A stretch of DNA of 64,000 nt. Source: Halogeometricum sp. S1BR25-6. Its GTDB lineage: Archaea; Halobacteriota; Halobacteria; Halobacteriales; Haloferacaceae. Positions 1 to 11,596 of this stretch are shown here, piece after piece. The position numbers were made by a program, and so were the translations under genes. Position 1 is the first letter of the stretch. The number at the start of each line of letters is the position of its first letter. The notes beneath the pieces were generated by a model that was not told the DNA's origin, made no database searches, and was given only the letters and a program-made list of their open reading frames with translations. The stretch spans positions 1,736,001 through 1,800,000 of the forward strand of contig NZ_JAMQOP010000001.1 of NCBI RefSeq assembly GCF_031624495.1, given 5' to 3'.

Positions 1-1555
<1,555 letters not shown>

Positions 1556-4081
1556 ATGAGTTCGGACGCACCAGACGAGTTCAGACCGGGCGCGGGCATC
1601 GCTGCGGAGATAAAGCCCGCGCGCATCGAGCAGGAGATGGAGCAGTCGTACATCGACTACGCGATGTCGGTCATCGCGGGTCGCGCCCTGCCGGACGTGC
1701 GCGACGGCCTCAAACCCGTCCACCGGCGCATCCTCTACGCGATGAACGAGGCGGGCGTCTCCTCCCGTTCGTCGCACCGCAAGTCCTCCTCCATCGTCGG
1801 CGAGACGATGGGGGACTACCACCCGCACGGCGACTCGGCTATCTACGACGCCCTCGCGCGGATGGCGCAGGACTTCTCGATGCGCTACCCCCTCGTGGAC
1901 GGCCAGGGGAACTTCGGCTCCGTCGACGGCGACCCGCCGGCCGCGATGCGGTACACGGAGGCCCGCATGGCCCCCATCGCGGAGGAACTACTCGACGACA
2001 TCGAGAAGGACACCGTCGACTTCCAGTCGAACTACGACGACCGCATGCAGGAACCGGTCGTCCTGCCGGCATCGTTCCCGAACCTCCTCGTCAACGGCTC
2101 ATCGGGCATCGCCGTCGGGATGTCGACGAACATTCCTCCTCATAACCTCGGCGAGGTCATCGACGCGACGACGCACCTCATCGAGAACCCCGACTGCACC
2201 ATCGAGGACCTCATGGAGTTCGTGAAGGGGCCGGACTTCCCGACGGGCGCGAACATCGTCGGACGCAACGCGGTCCACAAGGCGTACAAGACCGGCCGCG
2301 GCCGCATCCGCGTCCGCGCCGACTTCGACGTCGACGAGCAAGGCGAGAACATCGTCATCAACGAACTCCCCTACCAGGAGAACAAGGCGCGTCTCATCGA
2401 ACGAATCGCGGACGACGTCAACGAGGGGAAGATAGAGGGGATTCGCGACCTGCGCGACGAGTCCGACCGCGACGGCATCCGCGTCGTTATCGAACTCAAG
2501 CGCGGCGCGAACCCCGACGTGGTGAAGAACCAACTGCTCGAACACCACCTCGAATCCACGTTCGGCGTCATCAACCTCGCCCTCGTCGACGGGCAACCGC
2601 GCGTCCTCACGCTGAAAGAGACGCTCGTCGAGTATCTGAACCACCGCCGCAACGTGGTCCGCCGGCGCTCCGAGTACGAACTCGCGGAGGCCGAGGACCG
2701 CGCGCACATCCTCGAAGGCCGTCTGAAGGCGCTGGACAACATCGACGACGTCGTGGCGACCATCCGCAACTCCGAGAGCCGAGACGACGCGAAGGCCGCC
2801 CTCCGCGGCGAACAGACCGTCGAGGTGGACGGCGAACCGCTGCGTAGTTTCGACTTCTCGGAGGACCAGGCCAACCACATCGTCGCCATGCAACTCGGTT
2901 CGCTGACCTCCATGGAGGCCGCCGAGATAGAGACCGAGTACGAGGAGGTACAGGACCGAATCGACCGTCTCAACGAGATTCTGAACGACGCCGACGAACT
3001 CGACGCGGTCATCCGTTCGGAGTTGACCGAGATACGCGAGGAGTACGCCGACGACCGACGCACCTCCTTTATCGAGGACACCGGGTCGGTCACCCACGAG
3101 GACCTCATCGCCGAGGAGGACGTGGTCGTCGTCGTCAGCGAGGACGACTACATCAAGCGGATGCCCCTCGACACGTTCCGCGCCCAACATCGCGGCGGGA
3201 AGGGCATCATCGGCACCGACCTGAAGCAGGGCGATACGGTCTCCTCGGTGTTCGTGGCGAACACCCACGACTACCTGCTGTACTTCACCAACCACGGGCA
3301 GGTGTACAAGCTGAAGACCTACCAGGTCCCGGAGATGTCCCGGACCGCCCGCGGGAAATCGGCGGTGAACCTCCTCGAACTGGACGACGGCGAGGAGATA
3401 ACCTCGGTGGTCAACACCGCCGACATCGACGAGGAGACGGAGAAGTACCTCACGATGGTGACGCGCAACGGCTACGTGAAGCGCACGGGCGTCGAGAAGT
3501 TCCAAAACATCCTCTCGACGGGCATCATCGCCACGAAACTCGACGACGGGGACGAACTCACCGACGTCGAAGTCACGGACGGAACGCGCGACTTGGTCCT
3601 CGCCTCGCGCGACGGCATGGCCATCCGCTTCGACGAGTCGGACGTCCGGGCGATGGGTCGCTCCGCCCGCGGCGTCCGCGGGATGAACCTGACCGGCGAC
3701 GACGAACTCGTCGGCGTCGCCGCCGTCGACGAGGACGTGCACAACTGGGTGCTCACCGTCACCGAGAACGGCTACGGCAAGCGCACCGACATAGAGGACT
3801 ACCGCCGGCAGTCCCGGAACGGGAAGGGCCTCATCGACATCAAGACGAACGACCGCAACGGTTCCGTCTGCGCGATGGAGACGGTGGGCTACGGCGACCA
3901 CCTGTTCGTCATGAGCGAGTCCGGGCAGATTCTTCGGACGCCCGTCGAGGACATCTCGACGGTGGGTCGCAACACGATGGGCGTCATCGTGATGGAGATG
4001 GACGCCGGCGACAGCGTCGCCAGCGTCGACGTCCACCACGTCGGGTCCGACGACGTGGACGAAGACGCGGACGCGGAGTAA
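1556..4081 (+). CDS. gyrA: DNA gyrase subunit A
   Basis: This 841-residue protein is the DNA cleavage/religation subunit of gyrase. The catalytic tyrosine is Y133 in [10 protein letters not shown]. The quinolone-determining segment [13 protein letters not shown] (about 86-98) has Ser and Asp at the two positions where resistance usually arises, so it looks wild type. The C-terminal beta-pinwheel carries a GyrA-box variant (QHRGGKG), which supports true gyrase activity over topo IV-like activity. The start ATG follows the gyrB stop directly. A Val/Asp/Glu-rich tail is typical of halophiles. The 278 nt after the stop, up to the convergent arginase gene, show no clear gene. Confidence 0.98.
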   Translation: MSSDAPDEFRPGAGIAAEIKPARIEQEMEQSYIDYAMSVIAGRALPDVRDGLKPVHRRILYAMNEAGVSSRSSHRKSSSIVGETMGDYHPHGDSAIYDALARMAQDFSMRYPLVDGQGNFGSVDGDPPAAMRYTEARMAPIAEELLDDIEKDTVDFQSNYDDRMQEPVVLPASFPNLLVNGSSGIAVGMSTNIPPHNLGEVIDATTHLIENPDCTIEDLMEFVKGPDFPTGANIVGRNAVHKAYKTGRGRIRVRADFDVDEQGENIVINELPYQENKARLIERIADDVNEGKIEGIRDLRDESDRDGIRVVIELKRGANPDVVKNQLLEHHLESTFGVINLALVDGQPRVLTLKETLVEYLNHRRNVVRRRSEYELAEAEDRAHILEGRLKALDNIDDVVATIRNSESRDDAKAALRGEQTVEVDGEPLRSFDFSEDQANHIVAMQLGSLTSMEAAEIETEYEEVQDRIDRLNEILNDADELDAVIRSELTEIREEYADDRRTSFIEDTGSVTHEDLIAEEDVVVVVSEDDYIKRMPLDTFRAQHRGGKGIIGTDLKQGDTVSSVFVANTHDYLLYFTNHGQVYKLKTYQVPEMSRTARGKSAVNLLELDDGEEITSVVNTADIDEETEKYLTMVTRNGYVKRTGVEKFQNILSTGIIATKLDDGDELTDVEVTDGTRDLVLASRDGMAIRFDESDVRAMGRSARGVRGMNLTGDDELVGVAAVDEDVHNWVLTVTENGYGKRTDIEDYRRQSRNGKGLIDIKTNDRNGSVCAMETVGYGDHLFVMSESGQILRTPVEDISTVGRNTMGVIVMEMDAGDSVASVDVHHVGSDDVDEDADAE

Positions 4082-4359
4082 GCGCCGAGTCGGCGGCGAA
4101 AACGCGTCGCCGTTCTCGTTTCGAGTGCTCGGACGAGCGTTCAGCGCCGAGTGGAAACCTGCTATCGGAGCGACCGAGCGGAGTGATTCTGTCGTTGTCG
4201 TCGGTACAGTTGAGCGAAGCCGATGGTTCCGAGTATCCCCGTGACGACGCCGACAGTCGTCGATACCCGCCGTGTTCGGTACTGCTGACGGTGGGTGACT
4301 GTTGCCGCGAACCGACGGCGAGATTCACCGGAAATCCGGTGTGTCGTCTCGATGAATCG

Positions 4360-5268
4360 TTAGAGGATGCGCTTGCCGAGGCCGCTGGCGGCGAGTTCCG
4401 TCGCCAGCGCCGCCGTCTCGTTGTGCTCGTCGAGGACGGGGTTCACCTCGACCAGTTCCAGAGAGCGGAGCGCATCGGTCTCGGCCACCCGTTCGAGCGC
4501 GAAGTGCGCCTCGCGGTAGGTGACGCCGCCGCGGACGGGCGTCCCGACGCCGGGCGCCTCGCGGGGGTCCAGCCAGTCCAAATCGAGGCTGGCGTGGACG
4601 CCGTCGGACGCCGCGCAGGCCACGTCAAGGGCGTCGTCGACGACGGCGTCGATGCCGCGTTCGTCGATATCCGACATCGTGTAGGCGGTCACGTCGCTGT
4701 CGCGGATGGCCTCGCGTTCGGTGTCGTCGACGGAGCGCAGGCCGACGATGGCGACGTGTTCCTCGGAGAGTCCGGCGGCGTTCGCCCACGGCGTGTCGGC
4801 GAAGTCGCCGACGCCGAGGAGGGCCGCCAGCGGCATCCCGTGGACGTTTCCGGAGGGCGACGTGCTCGGGGTGTTGAAGTCGCCGTGCGCGTCGAACCAG
4901 ACGAGACCCACCTCGGCGTCGCGCGCGGACCCCGTCACGGAACCGATGGCGACAGAGTGGTCGCCGCCGAGAACCAAGGGCGTCTCCCCGCCTTCGAGGG
5001 CGGCGGCCACCCGGTCGGCCACCGAGGTGACCACCTCCCGCGTCTCGCGGAGGAACTTCGCGTTCCCCTCGGAGGGCGCTTCGGCCTCGGGGTCCCGCGC
5101 CTCCGCCGGCGGCGCGGTCACGTCGCCGTCGTCGACGACGGTGAGTCCCGCGCCGTCGAGTTCGGCCGCGAGGCCGCCGTAGCGGATGGCGGAGGGACCC
5201 ATGTCGACCCCGCGTCGGTTCGCGCCGTAGTCGGTCGGTGCGCCGATGATTCTCACCGTGTTCGTCAT
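4360..5268 (-). CDS. rocF: Arginase (ureohydrolase family)
   Basis: Predicted arginase, hydrolysing L-arginine to ornithine and urea with a binuclear Mn centre in the cytoplasm. All metal-binding motifs are present: GGDHS (101-105), DAHGDFNTP (126-134) and SLDLDWLDP (227-235). The SGNVHGMP stretch after the second motif is the arginase pattern and argues against agmatinase. At 302 residues it has the usual length. It is monocistronic on the minus strand, convergent with gyrA and followed upstream by the DUF389 gene on the same strand (60 nt gap). Formiminoglutamase or guanidinobutyrase are less likely alternatives. Confidence 0.9.
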   Translation of the reverse strand: MTNTVRIIGAPTDYGANRRGVDMGPSAIRYGGLAAELDGAGLTVVDDGDVTAPPAEARDPEAEAPSEGNAKFLRETREVVTSVADRVAAALEGGETPLVLGGDHSVAIGSVTGSARDAEVGLVWFDAHGDFNTPSTSPSGNVHGMPLAALLGVGDFADTPWANAAGLSEEHVAIVGLRSVDDTEREAIRDSDVTAYTMSDIDERGIDAVVDDALDVACAASDGVHASLDLDWLDPREAPGVGTPVRGGVTYREAHFALERVAETDALRSLELVEVNPVLDEHNETAALATELAASGLGKRIL

Positions 5269-5328
5269 CGTAGAAGGTGCGGCCAGGGGACGGGTAGTGG
5301 TTCCGGTTCGAGAAGGGAGGTGCGGCGG

Positions 5329-6780
5329 TCAGACGGCCGCGGCCGACGGAGAACCGACGAGGACGCCGGTCGCGTCGTCGGTCGCGTTATCGGCCGCGTC
5401 GTCGGCGTCCTCCACCGTGCGACCGAACAGGCCGGCGAGTCTCCGGTAGGCGTCGGAGAACCAGTCCGCGACGGGGGTCGACGAGTCCGCTTCGGCCGCG
5501 GCGCGCTGGTAGTCCTGGGTGTGGACCTCGACGGCGACGTTCTGCCCGGTGACGTCCTGTACCCGCCCCTGCATGTCCGTGGCGAGATCCGGATGCCTCG
5601 TGTCGGCGTCGCTGACGACGGTGACGGTGACGCTCTCGGGCGAGGCGAAGACGCCGGGGTCGTCGTACTGCGCGGCGACGCCGACGAGTTCGAGACCGTC
5701 GTACTCCTCCTGTGCGAGCGTGGTCTGCACGCCGGCGTTCACGTCCTGCTCGAAGGTGAGATGCGAGTAGGTTGCGGCGCCGGTGGCCGCCGCGACGGCG
5801 ACGAACCCGACGACGACGAGGGCGTAGCCGGCCGTCCGGACGCTCGGTCCGAGGTCCCGCCACGTGCTGGCGACGACCGACGAGCGGTAACCGAGGGCGA
5901 CCAGCGCGAGGTACGCCGCGATGTTGATGAACACGATGTTCATCAGGAGGAGGACGACGGCGCCGAGGACGAGAACGGGTTGGCCCCAGACGGTGCCGAC
6001 GGCCGCCGCGGCGACGGACGGAACGATGGCGGCGGCGACGGCGACGCCCGCGATGGAGACGGGAAGGTCCGTCGCCAGCGCCAGAGCACCCGCCGCCCCC
6101 GCGGCGATAGCGATGGCGAGGGCCAGAAGCGTCGGCGTGATGAAGAAGCCGACCTGTTGAACGCGCGAGACGGCGAGCGTGGACGGGACGAACAGCGTCC
6201 AGCGGACGGCGTAGGCGACGGCGACGGCGCTGACGGCGGCGACGACCAGACCGAGCGCCTGGTCTTTGACGCTCTGGATGAGCATCGGCCGGTCGTCGAT
6301 GACCGCGCCGACCGAGGCCGACAGCGACGACCCGGCGAACGGCGCGATGACCATGGCGCCGACGATGACGATGGCGGAGTTCAACAGCAGGCCGGCGGTG
6401 GCGAGCGTCGCCGAGAGCGCGGCGAACGCGAGGTAGGTCGCCCGGCCGGGCGTCAAATCCTCCGCTCGCTGCCGTATCTCGACGTGGGAGATACCTCTGT
6501 CGCCCTTCGGCCCCTCGACGAATCGCTCGGCGAGGTGGCGGTTCACCGACTCCGAGCGCTCGGCGTCGACGACGACGGTGTAGGCGTCCTCGTCGAGGCC
6601 GTTGTCTTGGAGGTACGCGAGCACGGGGTCGACGGCGCCGTCGGGGACCGGTACCTCGACGAACGCGCTGTCGACGCGTTCTGCGTCCGGGACGACGGCG
6701 TACGTCGCCTCCTCCCCGTCGAGAGCGGCGACGACGGAGTCACGCGTCTCGTCGTCCACCCGGACACGAATGAGTCGCAC
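5329..6780 (-). CDS. DUF389 / TIGR00341 membrane protein, copy 1
   Basis: Member of the DUF389 (TIGR00341) family of unknown function. Its 483 residues comprise an N-terminal soluble domain of about 115 residues (starting MRLIRVRVDD), a membrane core of roughly six hydrophobic helices from about residue 130 with the family motif VVGAMVIAP, and a soluble C-terminal domain that ends in an Ala/Asp-rich tail. The start is GTG at 6780. It is divergent from a second DUF389 gene at 6926, with 145 nt between the starts, so they probably share a control region. Transport or channel activity is only inferred from the fold. A third paralogue is at 43559. Confidence 0.85.
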   Translation of the reverse strand: MRLIRVRVDDETRDSVVAALDGEEATYAVVPDAERVDSAFVEVPVPDGAVDPVLAYLQDNGLDEDAYTVVVDAERSESVNRHLAERFVEGPKGDRGISHVEIRQRAEDLTPGRATYLAFAALSATLATAGLLLNSAIVIVGAMVIAPFAGSSLSASVGAVIDDRPMLIQSVKDQALGLVVAAVSAVAVAYAVRWTLFVPSTLAVSRVQQVGFFITPTLLALAIAIAAGAAGALALATDLPVSIAGVAVAAAIVPSVAAAAVGTVWGQPVLVLGAVVLLLMNIVFINIAAYLALVALGYRSSVVASTWRDLGPSVRTAGYALVVVGFVAVAAATGAATYSHLTFEQDVNAGVQTTLAQEEYDGLELVGVAAQYDDPGVFASPESVTVTVVSDADTRHPDLATDMQGRVQDVTGQNVAVEVHTQDYQRAAAEADSSTPVADWFSDAYRRLAGLFGRTVEDADDAADNATDDATGVLVGSPSAAAV

Positions 6781-6925
6781 GAGGGAGTGTCACTGGCGCG
6801 GGGGAATGAGCGTTCTGGCCGGTGAGACGAACGTTTCGGCCAGTCGTCAGGCTCCCGCCGGCGGCGAGTCGCGCACCGTGCGACCGCCAGTATCCTCAAG
6901 ACGGCGAGCGCCGTGGTTCGAGTCG

Positions 6926-8374
6926 ATGCGGTTGATAAAGCTCCTCGTGAGCGAGGAGTCGCGGTCGACGGTCATCGATATCTTAGAGTCGGAAAACATC
7001 GACTTCGTCGTCACGAAGAACGCGACGGAGCGAGGCGATACGGTGCTGGTGGAGTTTCCGCTCCCCACGCAGGCGGTCGAGTACGTCATGGGCGAACTCC
7101 GCGACGCGGGCGTCGACGACCGGGAGTACACGATAATCGCCAGCGCGGAGACGGCGAAGACTCGGAGCTACCACGAACTCGAAGACCGGTTCGTCGCCGG
7201 CGCCGAGGAGGACGACGCCGTCGCGCGCGAGGAGATTCGAGCGAAGGCGCTCGACATGCACCGGAACCCGCTGACGTACTACGCGCTGACGATATTCAGC
7301 GCCCTCGTCGCCGCCGCGGGGTTGCTGATGGACTCGCCGGCCGTCGTCGTCGGCGCCATGGTCATCGCCCCGCAGGTCGGGTCGGCGCTCATCTCCGCCG
7401 TCGGCATCTCGCTGAACGACCGGCGGATGATACGGATGGGGTTCACCCAGCAACTGCTCGGGTTCGGCGCCGCCGTCGCGGGCGCGTTCCTTCTCGGGAT
7501 GACGCTGAAATCCGGGCAGATAGTCACCTCGATGCTCGACGTCTCGACGGTCGGTCAGATCAGCAAGCGTATCTCGCCGGGCTTTCTCTCGGTGCTGGTC
7601 GGCCTCTGTGCGGGGTCGGCGGGCGCGTTCGGGTTGGCGACGGCGCTGCCCGTCTCGCTCGTGGGCGTCATGATCGCCGCCGCCCTCATCCCCGCCGCCG
7701 CCGCCGTCGGCATCGGGATGGCGTGGGGCCTCCCGAGCGTCGCCCTCGGGGCCGGCCTCCTTCTCGTCGTCAACGCCGTCGCCGTCAACGTCTCGGCGTT
7801 CTCGGTGCTGTGGTATCTCGGCTATCGCCCCGAGGCGTGGGACGACGAGGCACGCGCGGCGATGGACGACGGCGAGGACGGCGCGGGGTCGTCGGCCGAA
7901 CGGATGGACGACGGCGCCGGCGAGTCGGTGAGCCGCGGGGTTCGAAAGTACGTCCCGGCGGCCGTCGCCCTCACCTGTCTCCTCGCCGTGCTCCTCGGCG
8001 CGGGCGGTCTCCTGTTCGGACAGGTCGCGTTCGACAACGCCGCTAACGGCGCCGTCGAGGACGTCATGGAACAGCAACGGTACGACGAACTCGACCTCAC
8101 GTCCGTCCGGACCGAGGTCGGCATGGTTCGGTACGTCGGCGAGACGCCGGAGGTGAGCGTCGTCGTCGTGCGCCCGGTGGACGAACCGTACCCGGCGCTG
8201 GCCGAGGCGGTCCGCCAGCAGGTACAACAGGAGACCGACCGCGACGTGCGCGTCTCCGTGGAGTTCGTCGACGGGCAGAGCGCGGGCGTCGACGAGGAGC
8301 GTTCCGAGAAACTGCGACACCCCGGCGAGACCCGCCCGGTCGGCGCCACCGCCGCGACCGCCGCGTCGGTCTGA
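6926..8374 (+). CDS. DUF389 / TIGR00341 membrane protein, copy 2
   Basis: Second DUF389 family member, 482 residues, with the same plan: soluble N-domain (MRLIKLLVSEES), membrane core with VVGAMVIAPQVGSAL and a C-terminal extracytoplasmic or cytoplasmic domain. The frame is open upstream, but the ATG at 6926 is chosen because the protein then begins exactly like its paralogues, and the upstream extension (Ser/Arg-rich) is not protein-like. An acidic Asp/Gly insert (about 310-335) lies between membrane helices. It is divergently transcribed from copy 1. Function is unknown; the paired arrangement suggests related but perhaps differently regulated roles. Confidence 0.85.
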   Translation: MRLIKLLVSEESRSTVIDILESENIDFVVTKNATERGDTVLVEFPLPTQAVEYVMGELRDAGVDDREYTIIASAETAKTRSYHELEDRFVAGAEEDDAVAREEIRAKALDMHRNPLTYYALTIFSALVAAAGLLMDSPAVVVGAMVIAPQVGSALISAVGISLNDRRMIRMGFTQQLLGFGAAVAGAFLLGMTLKSGQIVTSMLDVSTVGQISKRISPGFLSVLVGLCAGSAGAFGLATALPVSLVGVMIAAALIPAAAAVGIGMAWGLPSVALGAGLLLVVNAVAVNVSAFSVLWYLGYRPEAWDDEARAAMDDGEDGAGSSAERMDDGAGESVSRGVRKYVPAAVALTCLLAVLLGAGGLLFGQVAFDNAANGAVEDVMEQQRYDELDLTSVRTEVGMVRYVGETPEVSVVVVRPVDEPYPALAEAVRQQVQQETDRDVRVSVEFVDGQSAGVDEERSEKLRHPGETRPVGATAATAASV

Positions 8375-8582
8375 GACGCTCGGTTTCCGACGCCGCCCGA
8401 CGCCGCGTTCCGGCCACCGGTACACGTTTGTCTCACGTACGAGCGAGAGAAACACGTAAAGTCAAGACAGTCCGACGACGGCGCGACGAATCGCCCGCCG
8501 CAACCACGTTTTGTGAAAATACTGCACAGAAACCGTCGAAAATCGTAGTACAGCGACCGGATTGTACTGTTCATCCATCGGA

Positions 8583-8589
8583 TTTAAGG
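8583..8589 (+). promoter_or_regulatory. TATA-like element of the winged-helix regulator gene
   Basis: TTTAAGG centred about 27 nt upstream of the ATG at 8613, the spacing expected when transcription starts at or next to the start codon (leaderless mRNA, common in haloarchaea). No Shine-Dalgarno sequence is seen before this ATG. Confidence 0.5.
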
Positions 8590-8612
8590 ACGTATACGGC
8601 GAACGTTCTTCT

Positions 8613-9146
8613 ATGTCATCGATCGAGCTGACTTCTAGTCAGAAAACGATTCTGACGGCGTTGATCAACCTCTACCGTCAGTCGGAGGACGCCGTCAAAG
8701 GCGAGGATATCGCCGAAGAGGTGAACCGAAACCCCGGAACCATCCGAAACCAGATGCAGAGCCTGAAAGCGCTGCAACTGGTCGAAGGCGTCCCCGGTCC
8801 GAAAGGCGGCTACAAGCCGACCGCGAACGCCTACGAGGCGCTGGACGTCGACCAGATGGACGAACCCGCCGCCGTCCCCCTGTTCCACGAGGGCGAGGCC
8901 GTCGAAGGCGTCAACGTCGACGAGATAGACCTCTCCTCGGTCCACCACCCCGAACTCTGCCGCGCGGAGATTCACGTGCAGGGGTCGGTTCGCGACTTCC
9001 ACGAGGGCGACGAGGTGCGCGTCGGCCCGACGCCGCTCTCGAAACTCGTCATCGAGGGCATCGTCGACGGCAAGGACGACACGAGCAACATCCTCATCCT
9101 CCGCATCGAGGACATGCGCGCCCCCGAAGGCGAACCCTCGCACTGA
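8613..9146 (+). CDS. Winged-helix transcriptional regulator (COG2524/TrmB-like HTH)
   Basis: Predicted DNA-binding regulator of 177 residues. The N-terminal about 70 residues form a winged helix with the conserved NRNPGTIRNQMQSL recognition-helix region followed by GVPGPKGGY, a pattern shared with archaeal predicted regulators of the COG2524 type. The C-terminal half (about 85-170) is a beta-rich acidic sensor-like domain and is not a recognisable CBS pair. The ATG at 8613 is favoured over an upstream in-frame ATG at 8562 by the TATA-like box 27 nt upstream and by family-like N-terminus. Target genes cannot be inferred; it stands alone and is convergent with the NDH-2 gene. Confidence 0.75.
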   Translation: MSSIELTSSQKTILTALINLYRQSEDAVKGEDIAEEVNRNPGTIRNQMQSLKALQLVEGVPGPKGGYKPTANAYEALDVDQMDEPAAVPLFHEGEAVEGVNVDEIDLSSVHHPELCRAEIHVQGSVRDFHEGDEVRVGPTPLSKLVIEGIVDGKDDTSNILILRIEDMRAPEGEPSH

Positions 9147-9270
9147 GCGAAGCCCTCGCGGTGCGCGTTCGAGCGCACCGCCCGGAAACCGCCGCGCGGC
9201 CCGGAGAGCACCGGCCGCACACCCCTGGGTCCGCCGTCTCGTCTCTCCTCTAAGCCCCTCCGAATGCTCT

Positions 9271-9323
9271 CGTTTCGCAACTCCGAGAGCTTCCGCTCTC
9301 GGAGAGCGCGGAAAGACGAAACG
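9271..9323. terminator. Nested inverted repeat between convergent genes
   Basis: A perfect 10-bp stem CTCCGAGAGC / GCTCTCGGAG (9281-9290 and 9295-9304, loop TTCC) is enclosed by an outer 7-bp stem CGTTTCG / CGAAACG (9271-9277 and 9317-9323). It sits in the 209-nt gap between the convergent regulator and NDH-2 genes. A role as bidirectional terminator or 3'-end stabiliser is inferred from position; no long U tract follows on either strand. Confidence 0.45.
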
Positions 9324-9355
9324 TAAAACGGGCGTTCAGCCGGCGACGTCCGGAT

Positions 9356-10546
9356 TCAGAGGTCGTCCCACGCTTCGAGCGCGCGGCGGGGCGTCGTCAC
9401 GTCGGCGATCCAGCGCGCGGCGATACCCTTTTTGAGCGTCCGCGCCGCCGGGCCGCCGAAGACGTTCGGCGGAATTTCGCCGAGGCCGGGCACCTTGACC
9501 GCGTGGGCGACGGCGTCCTCGCCGACGGAGATGACCGTCCCCTTGTCCTTGTGGTCCCACGTCTTCAGGGGCTGACCCTTCGTGGCGCGGGCGACGTTCT
9601 CGCCGGCGACTTCCGCGGCCTGCCAGGCGGCCTGCGCCGTCGGCGGCGCGATGGCGTCGTCGCCCTGTTCGACGAGGGCGGAGTCGCCGAGGGCGAACAC
9701 GTCGTCGTCGCTCGTCTTGAAGTCCTGCTCGGCGAAGATGCGGTTCGAGCGCTCGTCCTTGTCGAGTTTCGACTCGGCGACCTCTTTCTGACCCGTGATA
9801 CCGCCGGTCCAGAGGAGCACGTCGTAGTCGAGTTCCTCGGGGTCCTCGTCCTCGCCGCCGCCGAGGTAGATGTTCTCCTCGTCGACCTTCGAGATGAAAT
9901 CGCCCGTCAGAATATCGATGTCGCGCGCTTCGAGGCGCTTTCGGAGCGCACCCTGCAGTTCGCGGTCGTTGCCGGGGAACACCTCGTCGAGGCCTTCGAC
10001 GATGGTGATATCGAGGGGCGCGCGGTGGTCGTCGCGGTAGCCGGCTATCTCGCCGGCCGACTGGATGCCCGAGAGGCCCGCACCGCCGACGATTATCTTC
10101 GCGGGGTCGTCCTCGGAGGCCTCCTCGGCGGCCGCCTTGACCTCGCTGTGAATCTCGCGGGCGTCGTCGAGGCTCTTGAGTTCGAGGGAGTGCTCTTCGA
10201 GACCCTCGATACCGTAGAACGCCGTCGCGGAGCCGAGACAGACGAGGAGGTAGTCGTAGTCGACCTCGCCGTCTTCGAGTTCGACGGCCTTCCCGTCGAC
10301 GTCGACGTTCTCGACGTGGCCCTTGACGAACTCCGTCTCGGGTTCCTTTATCTCGTCGACCGGGATTGCGACCTTCGACTCGACGCTCGGGTCGCGGATG
10401 CAGCGGTGGGCCTCGTGGAGGACGAGGTGGTAGTCGTTTTCGGAGACCCAGGTGAGTTCCGCATCCGAATCGAGTTCTTCTTCGAGTCGTTTGACGGCGC
10501 CGGTACCCGCGTAGCCGGAACCGAGGACGACGACCTTCGTACTCAT
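9356..10546 (-). CDS. NAD(P)/FAD-dependent oxidoreductase, type II NADH dehydrogenase-like
   Basis: Flavoprotein of 396 residues related to type II NADH dehydrogenases, which pass electrons from NADH to quinone at the inner face of the membrane without proton pumping. The FAD-binding dinucleotide fold is at the N-terminus (VVVLGSGYAGTGAV), the NAD-binding fold in the middle (IIVGGAGLSGIQSAGEIAG) and the second FAD-contacting motif is VFALGDSALVEQ, followed by PPTAQAAWQAAE. Length matches the family. The sulfide:quinone reductase subfamily is an alternative that cannot be fully excluded without checking the redox cysteines, which are not evident here. Confidence 0.85.
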   Translation of the reverse strand: MSTKVVVLGSGYAGTGAVKRLEEELDSDAELTWVSENDYHLVLHEAHRCIRDPSVESKVAIPVDEIKEPETEFVKGHVENVDVDGKAVELEDGEVDYDYLLVCLGSATAFYGIEGLEEHSLELKSLDDAREIHSEVKAAAEEASEDDPAKIIVGGAGLSGIQSAGEIAGYRDDHRAPLDITIVEGLDEVFPGNDRELQGALRKRLEARDIDILTGDFISKVDEENIYLGGGEDEDPEELDYDVLLWTGGITGQKEVAESKLDKDERSNRIFAEQDFKTSDDDVFALGDSALVEQGDDAIAPPTAQAAWQAAEVAGENVARATKGQPLKTWDHKDKGTVISVGEDAVAHAVKVPGLGEIPPNVFGGPAARTLKKGIAARWIADVTTPRRALEAWDDL

Positions 10547-10696
10547 ATGTGTGACTCTGCGTAGGCATCAGATAAAGGGGCTTTGGAACGTGATTCGGAG
10601 CGAATCGCCCGCCTGCGCCGTGGTGCGGAGAAAGTTGCCGGTGATTCGGCCCCGGATAAAGCCCTCCCGCGTCGTCGGAGAGGAGACGAGTCGCGC

Positions 10697-11515
10697 CTAC
10701 TCAAGCGACAGGCCAGCGTGCCATCGGTCGACCCCCGCCTCGCGTTTGACCTCGTCCATCTTCGCCAGCAGGTGGACCGCGAGGCTGGCCGTCTTCACGG
10801 CGCGCGACTCCCCCTCGGTGCGGAACTCGCCCGTGACGCGGTTGGCGTACACCGAGCAGACGGCGCCGGCGCGGAGGCCGTAGACGTTCGCGACGGTGAG
10901 AAGCGTCGCCGCCTCCATCTCGATGTTCTTCACGTTCGCCTCGCGCAGGTCCTCGACGAGCGACTCCGACCCGGCGGCGCGGAACCCCTCGAATCCGGGG
11001 CGACCCTGCCCGGTGTAGAAGGAGTCGGCGCTCATCGTGATGCCGACGTGGTAGTCGTAGCCGAGTCGTTCGGCGGCGGCGACGAGGGCGGAGACCACCT
11101 CGTGGTCCGCGACGGCGGGGTAGTCCTCGCGGACGTACTCCTTGGAGGTGCCCTCCTGTCGGACCGCGCCGGAGGTGATGACCAGGTCGCCGACGTCCAT
11201 CTCGGGTTGGATGGCGCCGCAGGAGCCGACTCTGATGAGCGTCTCGGCGTCGACGCGCGCGAGTTCCTCGATGGCGATGGCCGCCGACGGGCCGCCGATG
11301 CCGGTAGAGGTAACGGAGATTGGCGTCCCCTCGTACGTCCCCGTGGCCGTGCGGTACTCGCGGTGGTAGGCCTGTTCCTCGGCGTCGTCCCACAGCGCGG
11401 TCACCTTGTCGACCCGTTCGGGGTTGCCCGGCAGGAGGACGGCGTCGGCGACGTCCCCGGCCGAGAGTTCGATGTGGTACTGGACCTCGCTGTTCGGGTC
11501 CTCGCTGTCGTCCAT
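10697..11515 (-). CDS. udp: Nucleoside phosphorylase, uridine phosphorylase-like
   Basis: Predicted cytoplasmic PNP/UDP-family phosphorylase (272 residues) that splits uridine to uracil and ribose-1-phosphate. Seen motifs are LLPGNPERVDKV near the N-terminus (phosphate-binding arginine), TSTGIGGPSAAIAIEEL and RVGSCGAIQPEMDVGDLVI, then the MEAATL segment near residue 200 that contacts ribose. It lies 81 nt downstream of the cytidine deaminase gene on the same strand, giving a cytidine to uridine to uracil salvage route. A purine-specific phosphorylase is less likely given this neighbour and the sequence type. Confidence 0.88.
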   Translation of the reverse strand: MDDSEDPNSEVQYHIELSAGDVADAVLLPGNPERVDKVTALWDDAEEQAYHREYRTATGTYEGTPISVTSTGIGGPSAAIAIEELARVDAETLIRVGSCGAIQPEMDVGDLVITSGAVRQEGTSKEYVREDYPAVADHEVVSALVAAAERLGYDYHVGITMSADSFYTGQGRPGFEGFRAAGSESLVEDLREANVKNIEMEAATLLTVANVYGLRAGAVCSVYANRVTGEFRTEGESRAVKTASLAVHLLAKMDEVKREAGVDRWHAGLSLE

Positions 11516-11596
11516 ACCCCTCGTGCGTGGAGAGAGGTTGAAGTGCTTGTGCTTCGGGTCACCGCTCGGAGCGCACCTACCCCTCCGACCGGCGAC

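Noticed and set aside
4183-6825. 880-codon plus-strand open frame
   Set aside because: It is antisense to arginase and DUF389 copy 1, which have clear motifs. Its product is Arg/Gly/Asp-biased and has no recognisable domains; long antisense frames are common at this GC content.
9336-10568. 410-codon minus-strand frame over the NDH-2 gene
   Set aside because: Very Arg/Pro-rich out-of-frame shadow of the flavoprotein gene at 9356-10546.
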